Shown: piece by piece, positions 35,125 to 44,157 of the stretch
Layout: the number at the start of each line of letters is the position of its first letter
Position numbering within the stretch: position 1 is the stretch's first letter
Source of the DNA: Rhodocaloribacter litoris
GTDB taxonomy: Bacteria > Bacteroidota > Rhodothermia > Rhodothermales > ISCAR-4553
Direction of reading: 5' to 3'
Length of the DNA: 64,000 nt
Assembly (NCBI RefSeq): GCF_011682235.2
Contig: NZ_CP076718.1
Span: 847,284 to 911,283 of the forward strand
The notes under the pieces: generated by a model
What the model was told of the DNA's origin: nothing
Seen by the model: only the letters and a program-made list of their open reading frames with translations
Database searches by the model: none
Position numbers and translations under genes: made by a program

Positions 35125-35984
35125 TGCACATGATCCCTGTACGCTGGCGGGAGGCCCTCCCCTCCCCCGGCCGGATACGCCGCCGGTGCGTGATCCTTGG
35201 CCTGGTGCTGTTGCTGGCGGCTGCCCTGCCGAGCACGCCGGCGCTGGGGCAGACGGCCGCCTCGCCGCCCCCCGACACGACGGCCACCGCGGGCACGATG
35301 CCGTCGCTCGGCCTGTTTCCCCGGGTGCAACTCGTCGACGGCGGCGGCGAAGACTTCGCGCTGCCGATCCAGCTGCTGCTGCTGCTGACGGTCCTGACGC
35401 TGGCCCCGGCGATCATCATCCTGATGACCAGCTTCACCCGGCTGGTGGTGATCCTGGGCATTCTCCGCCAGGCGCTGGGTATTCAGCAGGCCCCGCCCAG
35501 CCAGGTCCTCATCGGGCTGGCCCTTTTCCTCACCCTCTTCATCATGTACCCGGTCTTCCAGCGGATCCACGACGACGCCCTGCAACCCTACGTCGCCGGA
35601 GAAATCGGCCAGCAAGAGGCGCTCGACCGGGCCACCCGTCCCCTCAAAGGCTTCATGCTGGCCCAGACGCGGGAAAAAGACCTGATGCTCTTCATGGACA
35701 TGGCCGCCATCGGCACGTTCCAGTCCGCCGACGAGGTGCCGCTGCACGTGCTGGTGCCGGCCTTCGTCATCAGCGAGCTGCGCATTGCCTTCCAGATCGG
35801 CTTCATGATCTTCCTTCCCTTCCTCATCGTGGATCTGGTGGTGGCCAGCGTGCTCATGAGCATGGGTATGATGATGCTCCCTCCGGTGATGGTCTCGCTG
35901 CCGATCAAGCTGCTGCTGTTCGTGCTGGCCGACGGCTGGTATCTGATCGTCGAATCCGTAATCCAGGGCTACGCGCTCCCTTAA
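35121..35984 (+). CDS. fliP: Flagellar type III export gate protein FliP
   Basis: 287 residues. A long N-terminus with a signal-like segment (LGLVLLLAAALPSTPAL), then the core QLLLLLTVLTLAPAIIILMT and SFTRLVVILGILRQALG, with FLTLFIMYPVF and LVPAFVISELRIAFQIGF. FliP forms the central pore of the gate with FliQ and FliR. First of the standard fliP-fliQ-fliR-flhB-flhA order. Confidence 0.97.
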   Translation: MMHMIPVRWREALPSPGRIRRRCVILGLVLLLAAALPSTPALGQTAASPPPDTTATAGTMPSLGLFPRVQLVDGGGEDFALPIQLLLLLTVLTLAPAIIILMTSFTRLVVILGILRQALGIQQAPPSQVLIGLALFLTLFIMYPVFQRIHDDALQPYVAGEIGQQEALDRATRPLKGFMLAQTREKDLMLFMDMAAIGTFQSADEVPLHVLVPAFVISELRIAFQIGFMIFLPFLIVDLVVASVLMSMGMMMLPPVMVSLPIKLLLFVLADGWYLIVESVIQGYALP

Positions 35985-35996
35985 TCCATCCTCCCC

Positions 35997-36266
35997 ATGA
36001 ACACCGACGTCGCACTGTACTGGGCCCAGGAAGCCATGAGGCTGGCGTTGATGCTGACCCTGCCGCTGCTGGGGGCCGCCCTGCTGGTCGGGCTGGTGGT
36101 CAGCCTGCTGCAGGCGGTCACCTCGATCCAGGAGATGACGCTCAGCTACGTTCCCAAGATGCTCATCGTCGGCTTCATCCTGCTGTTTCTGGCGCCCTGG
36201 ATGGTTCAGATGCTGATCGACTTCACCGTCAACGTCTTCGCTTTCATCCCGAGCGTTTCGCAGTAG
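35997..36266 (+). CDS. fliQ: Flagellar export gate protein FliQ
   Basis: 89 residues, two membrane helices. LPLLGAALLVGLVVSLLQAV then TSIQEMTLSYVPKML is the family signature. FliQ wraps around the FliP-FliR pore. Twelve bases after fliP. Confidence 0.97.
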   Translation: MNTDVALYWAQEAMRLALMLTLPLLGAALLVGLVVSLLQAVTSIQEMTLSYVPKMLIVGFILLFLAPWMVQMLIDFTVNVFAFIPSVSQ

Positions 36267-36278
36267 CGGCCGTGCCCC

Positions 36279-37061
36279 GTGTCGTACCTCGATCCGGCAT
36301 ATTACCTCGGCGTCTTTCTGGTCTTCGTGCGGATCGGCGGGTTGCTGATGGCCGCGCCCTTCTTCGGGCAGCCGTCCGTGCCGGTGCGGTTGCGCGTGCT
36401 CATCGCCGTGATGATGGCCTACCTGCTCGTGGGCTTCACCCCGGCCCCGCTGCCCGAAAGCGTCTTCCATCCCTTCGGCCTGATGGTCGCGGTGGGGATC
36501 GAGGCTCTCACCGGGGTGGTGCTGGGGCTGGCCAGCCAGTTCATCTTCTGGGCCCTGCAGTACGCCGGGGACGTGCTGGGTTTCCAGATGGGGCTCAGCC
36601 TGGCCGAGGTCTTCAACCCGGCCGACGGGCAGTCGACCAACCCGATGGGCCGGCTCTTCCTGATGACGTTCCTGCTGGTCTTCATCCTGCTCGACGGCCC
36701 CCATTACCTGCTCTACGCCCTGATCGCCTCCTTCGACGTGGTGCCGCTGGGCGGGGCCGGCCTGGCCGCCGCCGGGCCCCTGATGCTCGACTGGGCCGGC
36801 AGGCTCTTCGCCACGGCCCTCCGGCTGGCGGCCCCCTTCATGATGACCTTCTTCCTCGTCGAAGCCGCCCTGGGCATCTTCGCCCGCGTGGTGCCGCAGG
36901 CCGACCTCTTCTCGCTCAGCCTCCCGCTGAAGCTGCTGCTCGGGCTGGGCCTCGGCTACCTCTTCCTGCAGAACCTCTTCCCGATCATCCCGGGCTTCAT
37001 CGACCAGATGTACGACGACCTGCTCACCCTGGTCGAGGCGCTCGCCGCAACCGGCCCCTGA
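36279..37061 (+). CDS. fliR: Flagellar export gate protein FliR
   Basis: 260 residues, GTG start. Six membrane helices; FVRIGGLLMAAPFFG near the start, and GDVLGFQMGLSLAEVFNPAD in the middle, are FliR signatures. Completes the FliPQR export gate. Separate from flhB by about 150 bases. Confidence 0.96.
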   Translation: MSYLDPAYYLGVFLVFVRIGGLLMAAPFFGQPSVPVRLRVLIAVMMAYLLVGFTPAPLPESVFHPFGLMVAVGIEALTGVVLGLASQFIFWALQYAGDVLGFQMGLSLAEVFNPADGQSTNPMGRLFLMTFLLVFILLDGPHYLLYALIASFDVVPLGGAGLAAAGPLMLDWAGRLFATALRLAAPFMMTFFLVEAALGIFARVVPQADLFSLSLPLKLLLGLGLGYLFLQNLFPIIPGFIDQMYDDLLTLVEALAATGP

Positions 37062-37158
37062 AAGGCGCCGGGGGAAATCCTTTCCCGGAAGCGGGCGGCT
37101 TTTCCGTGCGGGGCCGTACCGGCGGGCCCGCACTCCCGTTCTCCGGCGGGCAGCGTCC

Positions 37159-37174
37159 TGGCATCTTTTTTTCA
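37159..37174 (+). promoter_or_regulatory. Weak sigma-54 like site before flhB
   Basis: TGGCAT, five bases, TTTCA. The -24 half is perfect but the -12 GC is TC at 37172-37173. It lies in the 153-base gap before flhB. Low confidence alone; position is as expected for a secondary promoter. Confidence 0.3.
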
Positions 37175-37214
37175 CGGGGCCCTCTCCGACCCCACGTGAG
37201 GTACCACCGATCCT

Positions 37215-38279
37215 ATGGCGGACAAGCAAGACAAGCAGTTTGACCCGACCCCCCAGCGCATCAGGAAAGCACGGGAGGAAGGCAACCTGTTTCGCGCGCA
37301 GGAGATGGTGTCGGTGCTTTCGCTGACGACCGCCATCGGCCTCCTTGCCCTGGGGCTGCCGTCGGCGTTCGAACAGCTCAAGGCGATCACCCGCCGCGTC
37401 TTCCTGGCGTCCGGCACCACCACGCTGGACGTCGAGACGACGCTGGCGCTCGTCGTCGAGATCGGGTTCAAGGTGCTGGTGCTGCTGCTGCCGTTCATGC
37501 TGGCCCTGACGGTCACCGGCATCGGAGCGAACGTCCTGCAGTCCGGCTGGAACTTCACCACGAAGCCGCTGACCCCGAAACCGAGCCGCATCAGCCCCCT
37601 GAAGGGGTTACAGCGTATCTTCTCGGCCCGGGGGTTGTTCACCACCCTCAAGTCATTTCTCAAGATCCTGATCGTCGGGCCGGTGGCCTACCTGAACATC
37701 AGCGGGCGGTTGCCGGAGCTGTTGATGCTCCACACGTTGCCCGTCGGGGACATCCTGGGCCTGGCCTCGCACTGGATCCTGGTTCTGGTGGCGCAGCTGC
37801 TGCTGGTGCTGCTCGTCCTCTCGGGTATCGACTTCGCCTTCGAGAAATGGCGGTACAAGGAAGACCTGAAGATGAGCAAGCAGGAGCTACAGGACGAGCA
37901 GAAGGAGGCCGAAGGGGATCCCCGGGTGAAGAGCAAGCGGCGGCAGTTCGCCCTCAAGCTGGCGCGGCGCACCCGGCTGGATCACGCCGTGCTGAAGGCC
38001 GACGTCGTCGTCACCAACCCGACGCACTACGCCGTGATGCTGCGCTACGACCCGGCAGAGGCCCCCGCCCCGGTGGTCCTGGCCAAGGGGATCCGCAAAC
38101 GGGCGCTGCGCATCAAGGAGCTGGCCCGGATGCACGGCGTCCCGATGGTCGAGGACCGGCCGCTGGCCCGCGCCCTCTACCACACCGTGGAAGAGAGCCA
38201 GGAGATCCCGGCCGAGCTCTATCCGGCCGTGGCGACGATCCTGGCCGAGATCTACCGGAAGCGCCGGCAGGCCGCCTGA
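37215..38279 (+). CDS. flhB: Flagellar export switch protein FlhB
   Basis: 354 residues. Four membrane helices in the first 210, then the cytoplasmic domain with the autocleavage motif NPTH in VVTNPTHYAVMLRYD (about 267-270). It opens KTEQPTPxRxxxARxEG-like: FDPTPQRIRKAREEGN. FlhB switches export from hook to filament subunits after cleavage and contact with FliK. Confidence 0.97.
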   Translation: MADKQDKQFDPTPQRIRKAREEGNLFRAQEMVSVLSLTTAIGLLALGLPSAFEQLKAITRRVFLASGTTTLDVETTLALVVEIGFKVLVLLLPFMLALTVTGIGANVLQSGWNFTTKPLTPKPSRISPLKGLQRIFSARGLFTTLKSFLKILIVGPVAYLNISGRLPELLMLHTLPVGDILGLASHWILVLVAQLLLVLLVLSGIDFAFEKWRYKEDLKMSKQELQDEQKEAEGDPRVKSKRRQFALKLARRTRLDHAVLKADVVVTNPTHYAVMLRYDPAEAPAPVVLAKGIRKRALRIKELARMHGVPMVEDRPLARALYHTVEESQEIPAELYPAVATILAEIYRKRRQAA

Positions 38280-38306
38280 CCCCGTTAACCCGAGCCGCAG
38301 ACCCCG

Positions 38307-40394
38307 GTGTCCAACCTCACCTCATCGCCTTCTCTACCGCAGCCGGACGGCTTCCGGCTGGTCAACACCGAGGCGCTCATCGCCAGCGCCGTGGTGCTCA
38401 TCCTGTTCGTGATGGTGGTGCCGCTGCCCAGCTTCATGCTGGACCTGCTCCTGGCCACCAACATCGCCATCAGCCTGGCCATCCTGCTGACGGCTTTCTA
38501 TGCCGTGCGCCCGCTGGAGTTTGCCATCTTCCCGGGTCTGCTGCTGATGACGACGCTCTTCCGCCTCTCGCTCAACGTCGCCTCGACGCGGCTGATCCTG
38601 AGCGAGGCCGATGCCGGCGCCCTGATCCAGGCCTTCGGGCAGTTCGTCGTCTCGGGCAACTACGTGGTCGGGACGATCATCTTCCTGGTGCTGGTGATCA
38701 TCAACTTCGTGGTCATCACGAAAGGCTCCGGGCGGATCGCCGAGGTGGCGGCCCGCTTCACGCTCGACGCCCTGCCCGGCAAGCAGATGGCCATCGATGC
38801 GGACCTCAACGCCGGCCTGATCGACGAGCAGGAGGCCCGCCGGCGTCGCGAAGACATCGGGCGGGAGGCCGACTTCTACGGGGCGATGGACGGGGCCAGC
38901 AAGTTCGTCCGGGGCGACGCCATCGCCGGGCTGGTCATCACCGCCATCAACATCGTGGGCGGCCTCGTCATCGGGGTGACGCAGCACGAGATGACCTTCG
39001 GCGAGGCTGCCGGCACCTTCACGCTGCTCTCCATCGGCGACGGCCTCGTCTCCCAGATCCCGGCCCTGCTCATCTCGACGGCCGCCGGCATCATCGTCTC
39101 CCGCGCCAGCGACGAGGCCAACCTGGCCCAGGACTTCAAAGGGCAGCTTTTCAGGAAACCCCATCCGATCTTCATCACCGCCGGCTTTCTGCTGCTGCTG
39201 GGGCTGGTGCCCGGCCTGCCGCTGTTCCCGTTCTGGCTCCTGGCCGGCATGACGGTGCTCGTCGGGCGGGCCCGGCTGCAGAGCGTCCGGCAAGAGGCGC
39301 AGGAGGCCGCCCGCCGGGCCGAAGCGGCCGCGGCCGAGGAGGAACCCCCGGAAGAACCCGCCGACCTGCTGCTCGTCGACCCGCTCGAACTCGAGATCGG
39401 CTACGCGCTGATCCCGATCGTCGACCCGAACCAGCGGGGGGACCTGCTGGAACGGGTAAAGCTGCTCCGGCAGCAGGTGGCCCTCGAGCTCGGCATCGTC
39501 GTCCCGCCGGTGCGCATCCGGGACAACGTGACGCTCCCGCCCAACCGGTACGTCATCAAGCTGCGGGGCAACCCGATCGCCGAGGGCGAAATCCTGCCGG
39601 GCTATCACCTGGCCCTGCTGGGGGACGAATCGATGCCGCCGCCGCCCGGCGTCCGCGTCCAGGACCCCACCTTCGGCCTGCCGGCAGTATGGATCGCCGA
39701 GCGCAACCTGCCCGAAGCCGAGCGGCAGGGGCTCACGGTCGTCGAAGCGCCCGCCGTGGTGACGACCCACCTGCTCGAAGTGCTGCGCAAACACGCCTAC
39801 CAGCTGCTCGACCGGCAGGAAGTCAAAAAGCTCATCGACAAGGTGAAGGAGAAAACCCCGGCGCTGGTCGAGGAACTGGTACCCAACCTGCTCAGCCTGG
39901 GTGCCATCCAGAAGGTGCTCAAGCGCCTGCTGCAGGAACGCATCCCCGTGCGCGACCTCGTCACGATCCTCGAAGCCCTCGCCGACCACGCCCCCGGCAC
40001 GAAAAACATCGACGTGCTGACCGAATATGCCCGGGCTGCGCTGGCTCCGACCATCACCCGCCAGTTCACCGGGGACGACGGCAGCATCCACGTCTTCGTC
40101 CTCGATCCTCATCTGGAACAACACTTGCTCGACAAAGCCCGCAACGGGGAGTTGAACCCGAACACGCTGGGGCTGGAGCCGCAACGTGCCGAGAAGCTGA
40201 TCCAGGACGCCGACCGCCTGGTCAAACAGCTCATCGGTGACGGACGGCCGCCGGTGCTGCTGACCTCCCCCGTCATCCGCCCGACCCTGTTCAACTTTTT
40301 CTCTCCCATGGTACCCGACCTCGCGGTGCTTTCCTACAACGACCTGGTCTCCGACGCCCAGGTCGAGGTCAAGGGCCAGCTCCGGCTCACCTGA
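38307..40394 (+). CDS. flhA: Flagellar export gate protein FlhA
   Basis: 695 residues, GTG start. Eight membrane helices in the first 320, with the FHIPEP-family segment FAIFPGLLLMTTLFRLSLNV and ASTRLILSEADAG, and the conserved RFTLDALPGKQMAIDADLNA. The cytoplasmic part (about 345-690) binds chaperone-subunit complexes. The largest export gate protein. Confidence 0.97.
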   Translation: MSNLTSSPSLPQPDGFRLVNTEALIASAVVLILFVMVVPLPSFMLDLLLATNIAISLAILLTAFYAVRPLEFAIFPGLLLMTTLFRLSLNVASTRLILSEADAGALIQAFGQFVVSGNYVVGTIIFLVLVIINFVVITKGSGRIAEVAARFTLDALPGKQMAIDADLNAGLIDEQEARRRREDIGREADFYGAMDGASKFVRGDAIAGLVITAINIVGGLVIGVTQHEMTFGEAAGTFTLLSIGDGLVSQIPALLISTAAGIIVSRASDEANLAQDFKGQLFRKPHPIFITAGFLLLLGLVPGLPLFPFWLLAGMTVLVGRARLQSVRQEAQEAARRAEAAAAEEEPPEEPADLLLVDPLELEIGYALIPIVDPNQRGDLLERVKLLRQQVALELGIVVPPVRIRDNVTLPPNRYVIKLRGNPIAEGEILPGYHLALLGDESMPPPPGVRVQDPTFGLPAVWIAERNLPEAERQGLTVVEAPAVVTTHLLEVLRKHAYQLLDRQEVKKLIDKVKEKTPALVEELVPNLLSLGAIQKVLKRLLQERIPVRDLVTILEALADHAPGTKNIDVLTEYARAALAPTITRQFTGDDGSIHVFVLDPHLEQHLLDKARNGELNPNTLGLEPQRAEKLIQDADRLVKQLIGDGRPPVLLTSPVIRPTLFNFFSPMVPDLAVLSYNDLVSDAQVEVKGQLRLT

Positions 40395-40431
40395 ACACCC
40401 GCCGCGCTGAAATCTTCGCAGGAGAACCCGC

Positions 40432-41772
40432 ATGCACGTAAAAACCCTGACCGGACCAAGCATTCACGCGTTGCTGGCCGAGGCCCGCACGCGCTTCGGC
40501 GACGACGTCGTACTGCTCGAATCGGAGCCGGCCCGCGGTGACCGGCCGGCCCGTATCACGGTGATGACGGACCGGCTGCCGCCGGCTTCCGAAGCCCCGC
40601 CGGCCCGGGAAGAACCGGCCCTGGCGCTCGTGGCGGATACCGGCCTCGCCGAAGTCGCGGCAGGCGGCGCCTCCACCCCGGGCGAACCCGTACGGGCGGC
40701 CGGCTACGGGTACCGCAAACGCCCCCTTCACCGGACCGAGACGACGCGGGCGGAGCTCTCCCCGGAGGCCGTCCCCGAGCCGCCCCGCACCCCCGGCCGG
40801 GACAGGCTCTTCGTCCCACCCGCCCCCACCGCTTCGACCGACGCCGGGGGGACCGACCGCGTCGCCGCACGGCTCGACCGGCTGGAAGAACGCCTGGCCG
40901 CCTTCGAACACCGGCTCGGCAACGCCCTCATAGGCATGAGCCAGCCCTGGATGGGCCTGCCGGTCTACGGGCGCCTGCTGGCCGCCGGCCTGCGCACCCG
41001 TACCCTCACCCGCCTCTTCGAGCGGCTCAGCCGGGACGGATTCGGGCCGGACGAAGACCCCGCCCGGCTGCAATGGGCCGTGGCTCACCGGCTGCGGGAG
41101 ATGCTGAACGTCCCCAGCCCCCGAACGTGCGACGGGACGCAGCTCTTCATCGGTCCCAGCGGCGCCGGCAAAACGGCCCTGCAGATCAAACTGGCCAAAA
41201 ACCCCCGCTTCCTGGGCCGGCACCAGACCTCCGTCATCGTGATCCGGCCCGAGGAAGAAACGGACCTCTGCTACCAGAACCCCGTCGAACTCTACCGGCG
41301 TTTCGACCTGCCCACGCAGACGGTCGCCTCGCCGGCGGAGATGGAAGCCGCCATGGAGCGGGCACGGCGGTTTGCCTACGTCCTGATCGACACGCCGCCG
41401 ATGCCGCTCCGGCTCCCCGAAGCACGGCGGTTCCTGGAACGGCTCATCCACATCACCGCCCCGATCACCCCGCTGCAGGTTCACCTGGTCCTGAACGCCG
41501 CCGGCCTCCTCGACGGCTTCACCCCGGACTTCCTGGGGCGCCTGCCGCTGCACCCGGACACGCTCGCCCTCACCCACCTGGACGAGGCCGGCACGCTCGG
41601 CCATGTGGCCGAATGCCTGATGGCCCTCCAGCTGCCGGTCCAGTTCACCACGGACGGCCCCGGTGCCCTCGACCATATCCGTAGCTACTCCGCCACCTGG
41701 TTCGTCGAGGAGCTACTGGGCCTCCGCATCGTCGAGCGGGACACCGCGCCGGCGGCCTGGTCGCTGCTCTGA
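40432..41772 (+). CDS. flhF: FlhF-like SRP-type GTPase, divergent nucleotide motifs
   Basis: 446 residues. N-terminal B domain as in FlhF (MHVKTLTGPSIHALLAEART, FGDDVVLLES), a P/E/A-rich linker, then an N-G domain. P-loop GPSGAGKT (241-248) is intact. The G3 element is DTPPM in place of DTAG, and the G4 element is THLDEA in place of TKLDE. FlhF places flagella at the cell pole with FlhG. The gene lies in the normal flhA-flhF-flhG order. The changed motifs suggest altered or lost GTP hydrolysis. Confidence 0.85.
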   Translation: MHVKTLTGPSIHALLAEARTRFGDDVVLLESEPARGDRPARITVMTDRLPPASEAPPAREEPALALVADTGLAEVAAGGASTPGEPVRAAGYGYRKRPLHRTETTRAELSPEAVPEPPRTPGRDRLFVPPAPTASTDAGGTDRVAARLDRLEERLAAFEHRLGNALIGMSQPWMGLPVYGRLLAAGLRTRTLTRLFERLSRDGFGPDEDPARLQWAVAHRLREMLNVPSPRTCDGTQLFIGPSGAGKTALQIKLAKNPRFLGRHQTSVIVIRPEEETDLCYQNPVELYRRFDLPTQTVASPAEMEAAMERARRFAYVLIDTPPMPLRLPEARRFLERLIHITAPITPLQVHLVLNAAGLLDGFTPDFLGRLPLHPDTLALTHLDEAGTLGHVAECLMALQLPVQFTTDGPGALDHIRSYSATWFVEELLGLRIVERDTAPAAWSLL

Positions 41773-41814
41773 GCAACGTTTGCCCTCCCCAACGCATCCG
41801 TTTTCCCCTTCCGT

Positions 41815-42585
41815 ATGAAACGACGCCCAATGATCCTGGCCTTCGTCAGCGGCAAAGGCGGTGTCGGCAAAAGCGTTCTGGCCGTCAACCTGGCCGAGAC
41901 GCTGTGCCGGCAGGGCCACCGCGTCGCCCTCCTCGACGTCGACCTGGGGCAGGGGGCCTGCGCCGTGCTGCTCAACGAAACCCCCGTGGCGAGCGTGCTG
42001 GACGCCGTGCGAGGCAAGGCCCGGCTCATCGAGACGCTCCACGAAACCACGGGCGGCTTCACGCTGGTGCAGGCCGTGGCCGAAGCCGCCGGCGCCGACG
42101 GGCTCGAACACAAGCTCTTCCGGGAGCTCGACACCCTCCTGGGCGACCTCCGGCGCACACACGACGTCATCCTGCTCGACGCGCCGGCCGGCGTCGACGG
42201 CGCCGTGCGCTGGGCCCTGGACCGCGCCGACCTGGGCCTGCTCGTACTCGTGGGCGAGCCCACGGCCATCGCCGACGCCTACCGCCTGGCCAAGTTCGTC
42301 TGGCAGAACGACCCCGCCTACCCGCTGGGGGCCCTCGTCAACTACGCCGAAGACGAGGCGGACGCCCGCAGCGTGGCCGAGCGCTTCTCCCGGATCACGG
42401 CCCACTTCACCGGACAGGAAACATTGTACTTCGGCTGGGTACCTTTTTCCGCGCACATCCGCCGCTCGGTCCGTGAACAGTGCCCCGCCGTCCGCACGTT
42501 TTCGCCGGTCGCCAGGGTCTTCGACCGCCTGGGCCGCGCCCTCACCGCGGGCCGTCCGGTGCCGCTCGAGGCGCCCGCCTCCTGA
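41815..42585 (+). CDS. flhG: MinD/ParA-type flagellar number regulator FlhG (FleN)
   Basis: 256 residues. Deviant Walker A KGGVGKS (14-20), LLDVDLG, and Walker B LLDAPAG match the MinD-like ATPase family. The C-terminal region lacks a clear amphipathic MinD helix. FlhG limits flagellar number and acts on FlhF and, in some bacteria, on the sigma-54 activator. Follows flhF by 42 bases. Confidence 0.93.
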   Translation: MKRRPMILAFVSGKGGVGKSVLAVNLAETLCRQGHRVALLDVDLGQGACAVLLNETPVASVLDAVRGKARLIETLHETTGGFTLVQAVAEAAGADGLEHKLFRELDTLLGDLRRTHDVILLDAPAGVDGAVRWALDRADLGLLVLVGEPTAIADAYRLAKFVWQNDPAYPLGALVNYAEDEADARSVAERFSRITAHFTGQETLYFGWVPFSAHIRRSVREQCPAVRTFSPVARVFDRLGRALTAGRPVPLEAPAS

Positions 42586-42709
42586 AGAAACCGCCGTCTT
42601 TGCCGCCGCCGGCCCGCCTTCCCTCCCCGCCGTGCCCGAACCATCCTCCCGCCCGCCCCGGCCCGCACCTGCACGCGGCCCGCGCCGCCCGCACGGAGAG
42701 CCTTTCGCG

Positions 42710-42725
42710 TGGCATAATCCTTGCG
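42710..42725 (+). promoter_or_regulatory. Sigma-54 type promoter before the gene upstream of fliA
   Basis: TGGCAT, five bases, TTGCG; GG at 42711-42712 and GC at 42723-42724 are exactly 12 apart. One of the best matches in the window. The expected start is near 42736. It would drive the small membrane protein and fliA. Confidence 0.75.
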
Positions 42726-42743
42726 GCCCTGCCGGTTGTCCCG

Positions 42744-43127
42744 ATGCATCCCGTCGTTCCAAAAGTCTCTGATCGTCTTTCTTCGTTGCCGATGCGTGCC
42801 CTCTACACACAGTTCAGCGGTCTGGTCGGTCTGCTCACGTTCCTGAACCAGTTGATGCAGGAGGCCCCGCTGGAAAAGACCGTGTACGTGGGCCTGTGTG
42901 CCGGTCTGACCGTCTACGTGGTGCTCATTCTCGGGGACGTGGCGATTCACCGGATCCTGGAAAGCGCAGCCGGCCTGCAACAGGCCTCGCAGGCGGCGTC
43001 CGGAGACGCCGCGGGACAGCCGGACGACCGCGCCCCCTCGTCCCGGCCCGCGCGATCGAAGGCCCCGGATGCCCCCCCGGTGGCCCGCTCCGAAGACCGT
43101 CAAAACAAAGATGCCCAGACCGTTTGA
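42744..43127 (+). CDS. Small membrane protein between flhG and fliA, function unknown
   Basis: 127 residues from ATG 42744. One clear membrane helix (about 49-70, VYVGLCAGLTVYVVLILGD), and a disordered P/S/A/R-rich tail of about 45 residues. No family recognised. The leader from the promoter at 42710 would be only about 8 bases, so the ATG at 42792 (111 residues) is a fair alternative; neither has a clear ribosome site. Probably co-transcribed with fliA. Its place suggests a motility role. Confidence 0.6.
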   Translation: MHPVVPKVSDRLSSLPMRALYTQFSGLVGLLTFLNQLMQEAPLEKTVYVGLCAGLTVYVVLILGDVAIHRILESAAGLQQASQAASGDAAGQPDDRAPSSRPARSKAPDAPPVARSEDRQNKDAQTV

Positions 43128-43155
43128 CCCCGGCCCAGCTGGCTAAAACCGGGCT

Positions 43156-43161
43156 TATAAT
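43156..43161 (+). promoter_or_regulatory. Possible -10 element before fliA
   Basis: A perfect TATAAT in an otherwise GC-rich stretch, 15 bases before the fliA ATG. No good -35 partner was found at 16-18 bases, so this may be a weak extra promoter or chance. Confidence 0.3.
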
Positions 43162-43175
43162 TTTCCTGTGTTCCC

Positions 43176-43937
43176 ATGGCTCAAGACCTACAAGCCCACG
43201 CTGTACGATACGCGCGAGAGCCCAACGAAGCCAACCGCGAAGCCGTGGTGCTTGCCGCCATCCCGCTGGTGCGCTCGGTGGTCGGCCGCCTCAGCATTCC
43301 CGACCATCCCCTGGCCACCCGGGAAGACCTGGAAAACGTCGGCATCCTGGGGCTGCTGCAGGCCCTGGAAGGCTATGATCCCGAGCGGGGTACGCCGTTC
43401 GTCTCCTACGCCTACGGCCGCATCCGCGGCGCCCTGGTAGACTACCTCCGCTCCATCGATGCCCTGCCCCGGGAACGGCGCCGGAAGCTGGCCGAAGCCC
43501 ACCAGGCCCTCGACACGCTCCGCCAGGTCCTCGGCGCCGAACCCAGCGACCAGGACGTGGCCGACTACCTGGGCATCTCGCTCGTCGAATACCACACCCT
43601 GCTGCGCGATGCGCAGTGCCGCTTCTCGCTCTCGCTCCATTCCCCCGTCGACGTCGACGGCGAACAGATCGTCCTCGAAACCATCCCGAACGAGGACACC
43701 TTCCAGGCCTTCGAACAGATCGACCGTGCCTCGCTGCGGGAATACATCCAGACGCTGATCAAGGAATTGCCCGAGCGGGAGCAGACCATCCTCGCCCTCT
43801 ACTACTTCGAAAACCTCACCCTGCGCGAGATCGCCGGGCTGATGAACCGCACCGAGGCGCGCATCTCCCAGATCCTCGGCAAAATCCTGATGACGCTGCG
43901 CACCCAGCTCACCCGCGCCCAGTCCCGGGCGGCCTGA
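43176..43937 (+). CDS. fliA: RNA polymerase sigma factor FliA (sigma-28)
   Basis: 253 residues. Region 2 reads [20 protein letters not shown] then [20 protein letters not shown], the FliA signature. Region 3 has [14 protein letters not shown], and region 4 [20 protein letters not shown]. FliA transcribes late flagellar and chemotaxis genes from TAAA-N15-GCCGATAA type promoters, of which four candidates lie in this window. Last gene of the motility locus. Confidence 0.96.
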   Translation: MAQDLQAHAVRYAREPNEANREAVVLAAIPLVRSVVGRLSIPDHPLATREDLENVGILGLLQALEGYDPERGTPFVSYAYGRIRGALVDYLRSIDALPRERRRKLAEAHQALDTLRQVLGAEPSDQDVADYLGISLVEYHTLLRDAQCRFSLSLHSPVDVDGEQIVLETIPNEDTFQAFEQIDRASLREYIQTLIKELPEREQTILALYYFENLTLREIAGLMNRTEARISQILGKILMTLRTQLTRAQSRAA

Positions 43938-44012
43938 TCCGCCTCCTCACCGGCCGGCGCTTCGCCGCACCGCGCCCGCCCGGCCCGCCTGCGTAAAGGT
44001 TGCGCGAAAGGC

Positions 44013-44041
44013 TGAACAATTCCGGCACGGCACAGTATATT
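44013..44041 (+). promoter_or_regulatory. Candidate housekeeping promoter before ppiD
   Basis: TGAACA and TATATT, 17 bases apart. The -35 half is only four of six. It lies in the 220-base gap after fliA and about 105 bases before the ppiD start. Confidence 0.35.
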
Positions 44042-44157
44042 ACGGGCTCTGGAAAAATTCAGCGCGGCGCGGCCCGAGACCGATCCCGCCTGGCCCGGCC
44101 GATCCGCTCCGGCAACCCGCGCTTTTGCACGATCCCAGTCTGTGTGGAGGTGTATTC

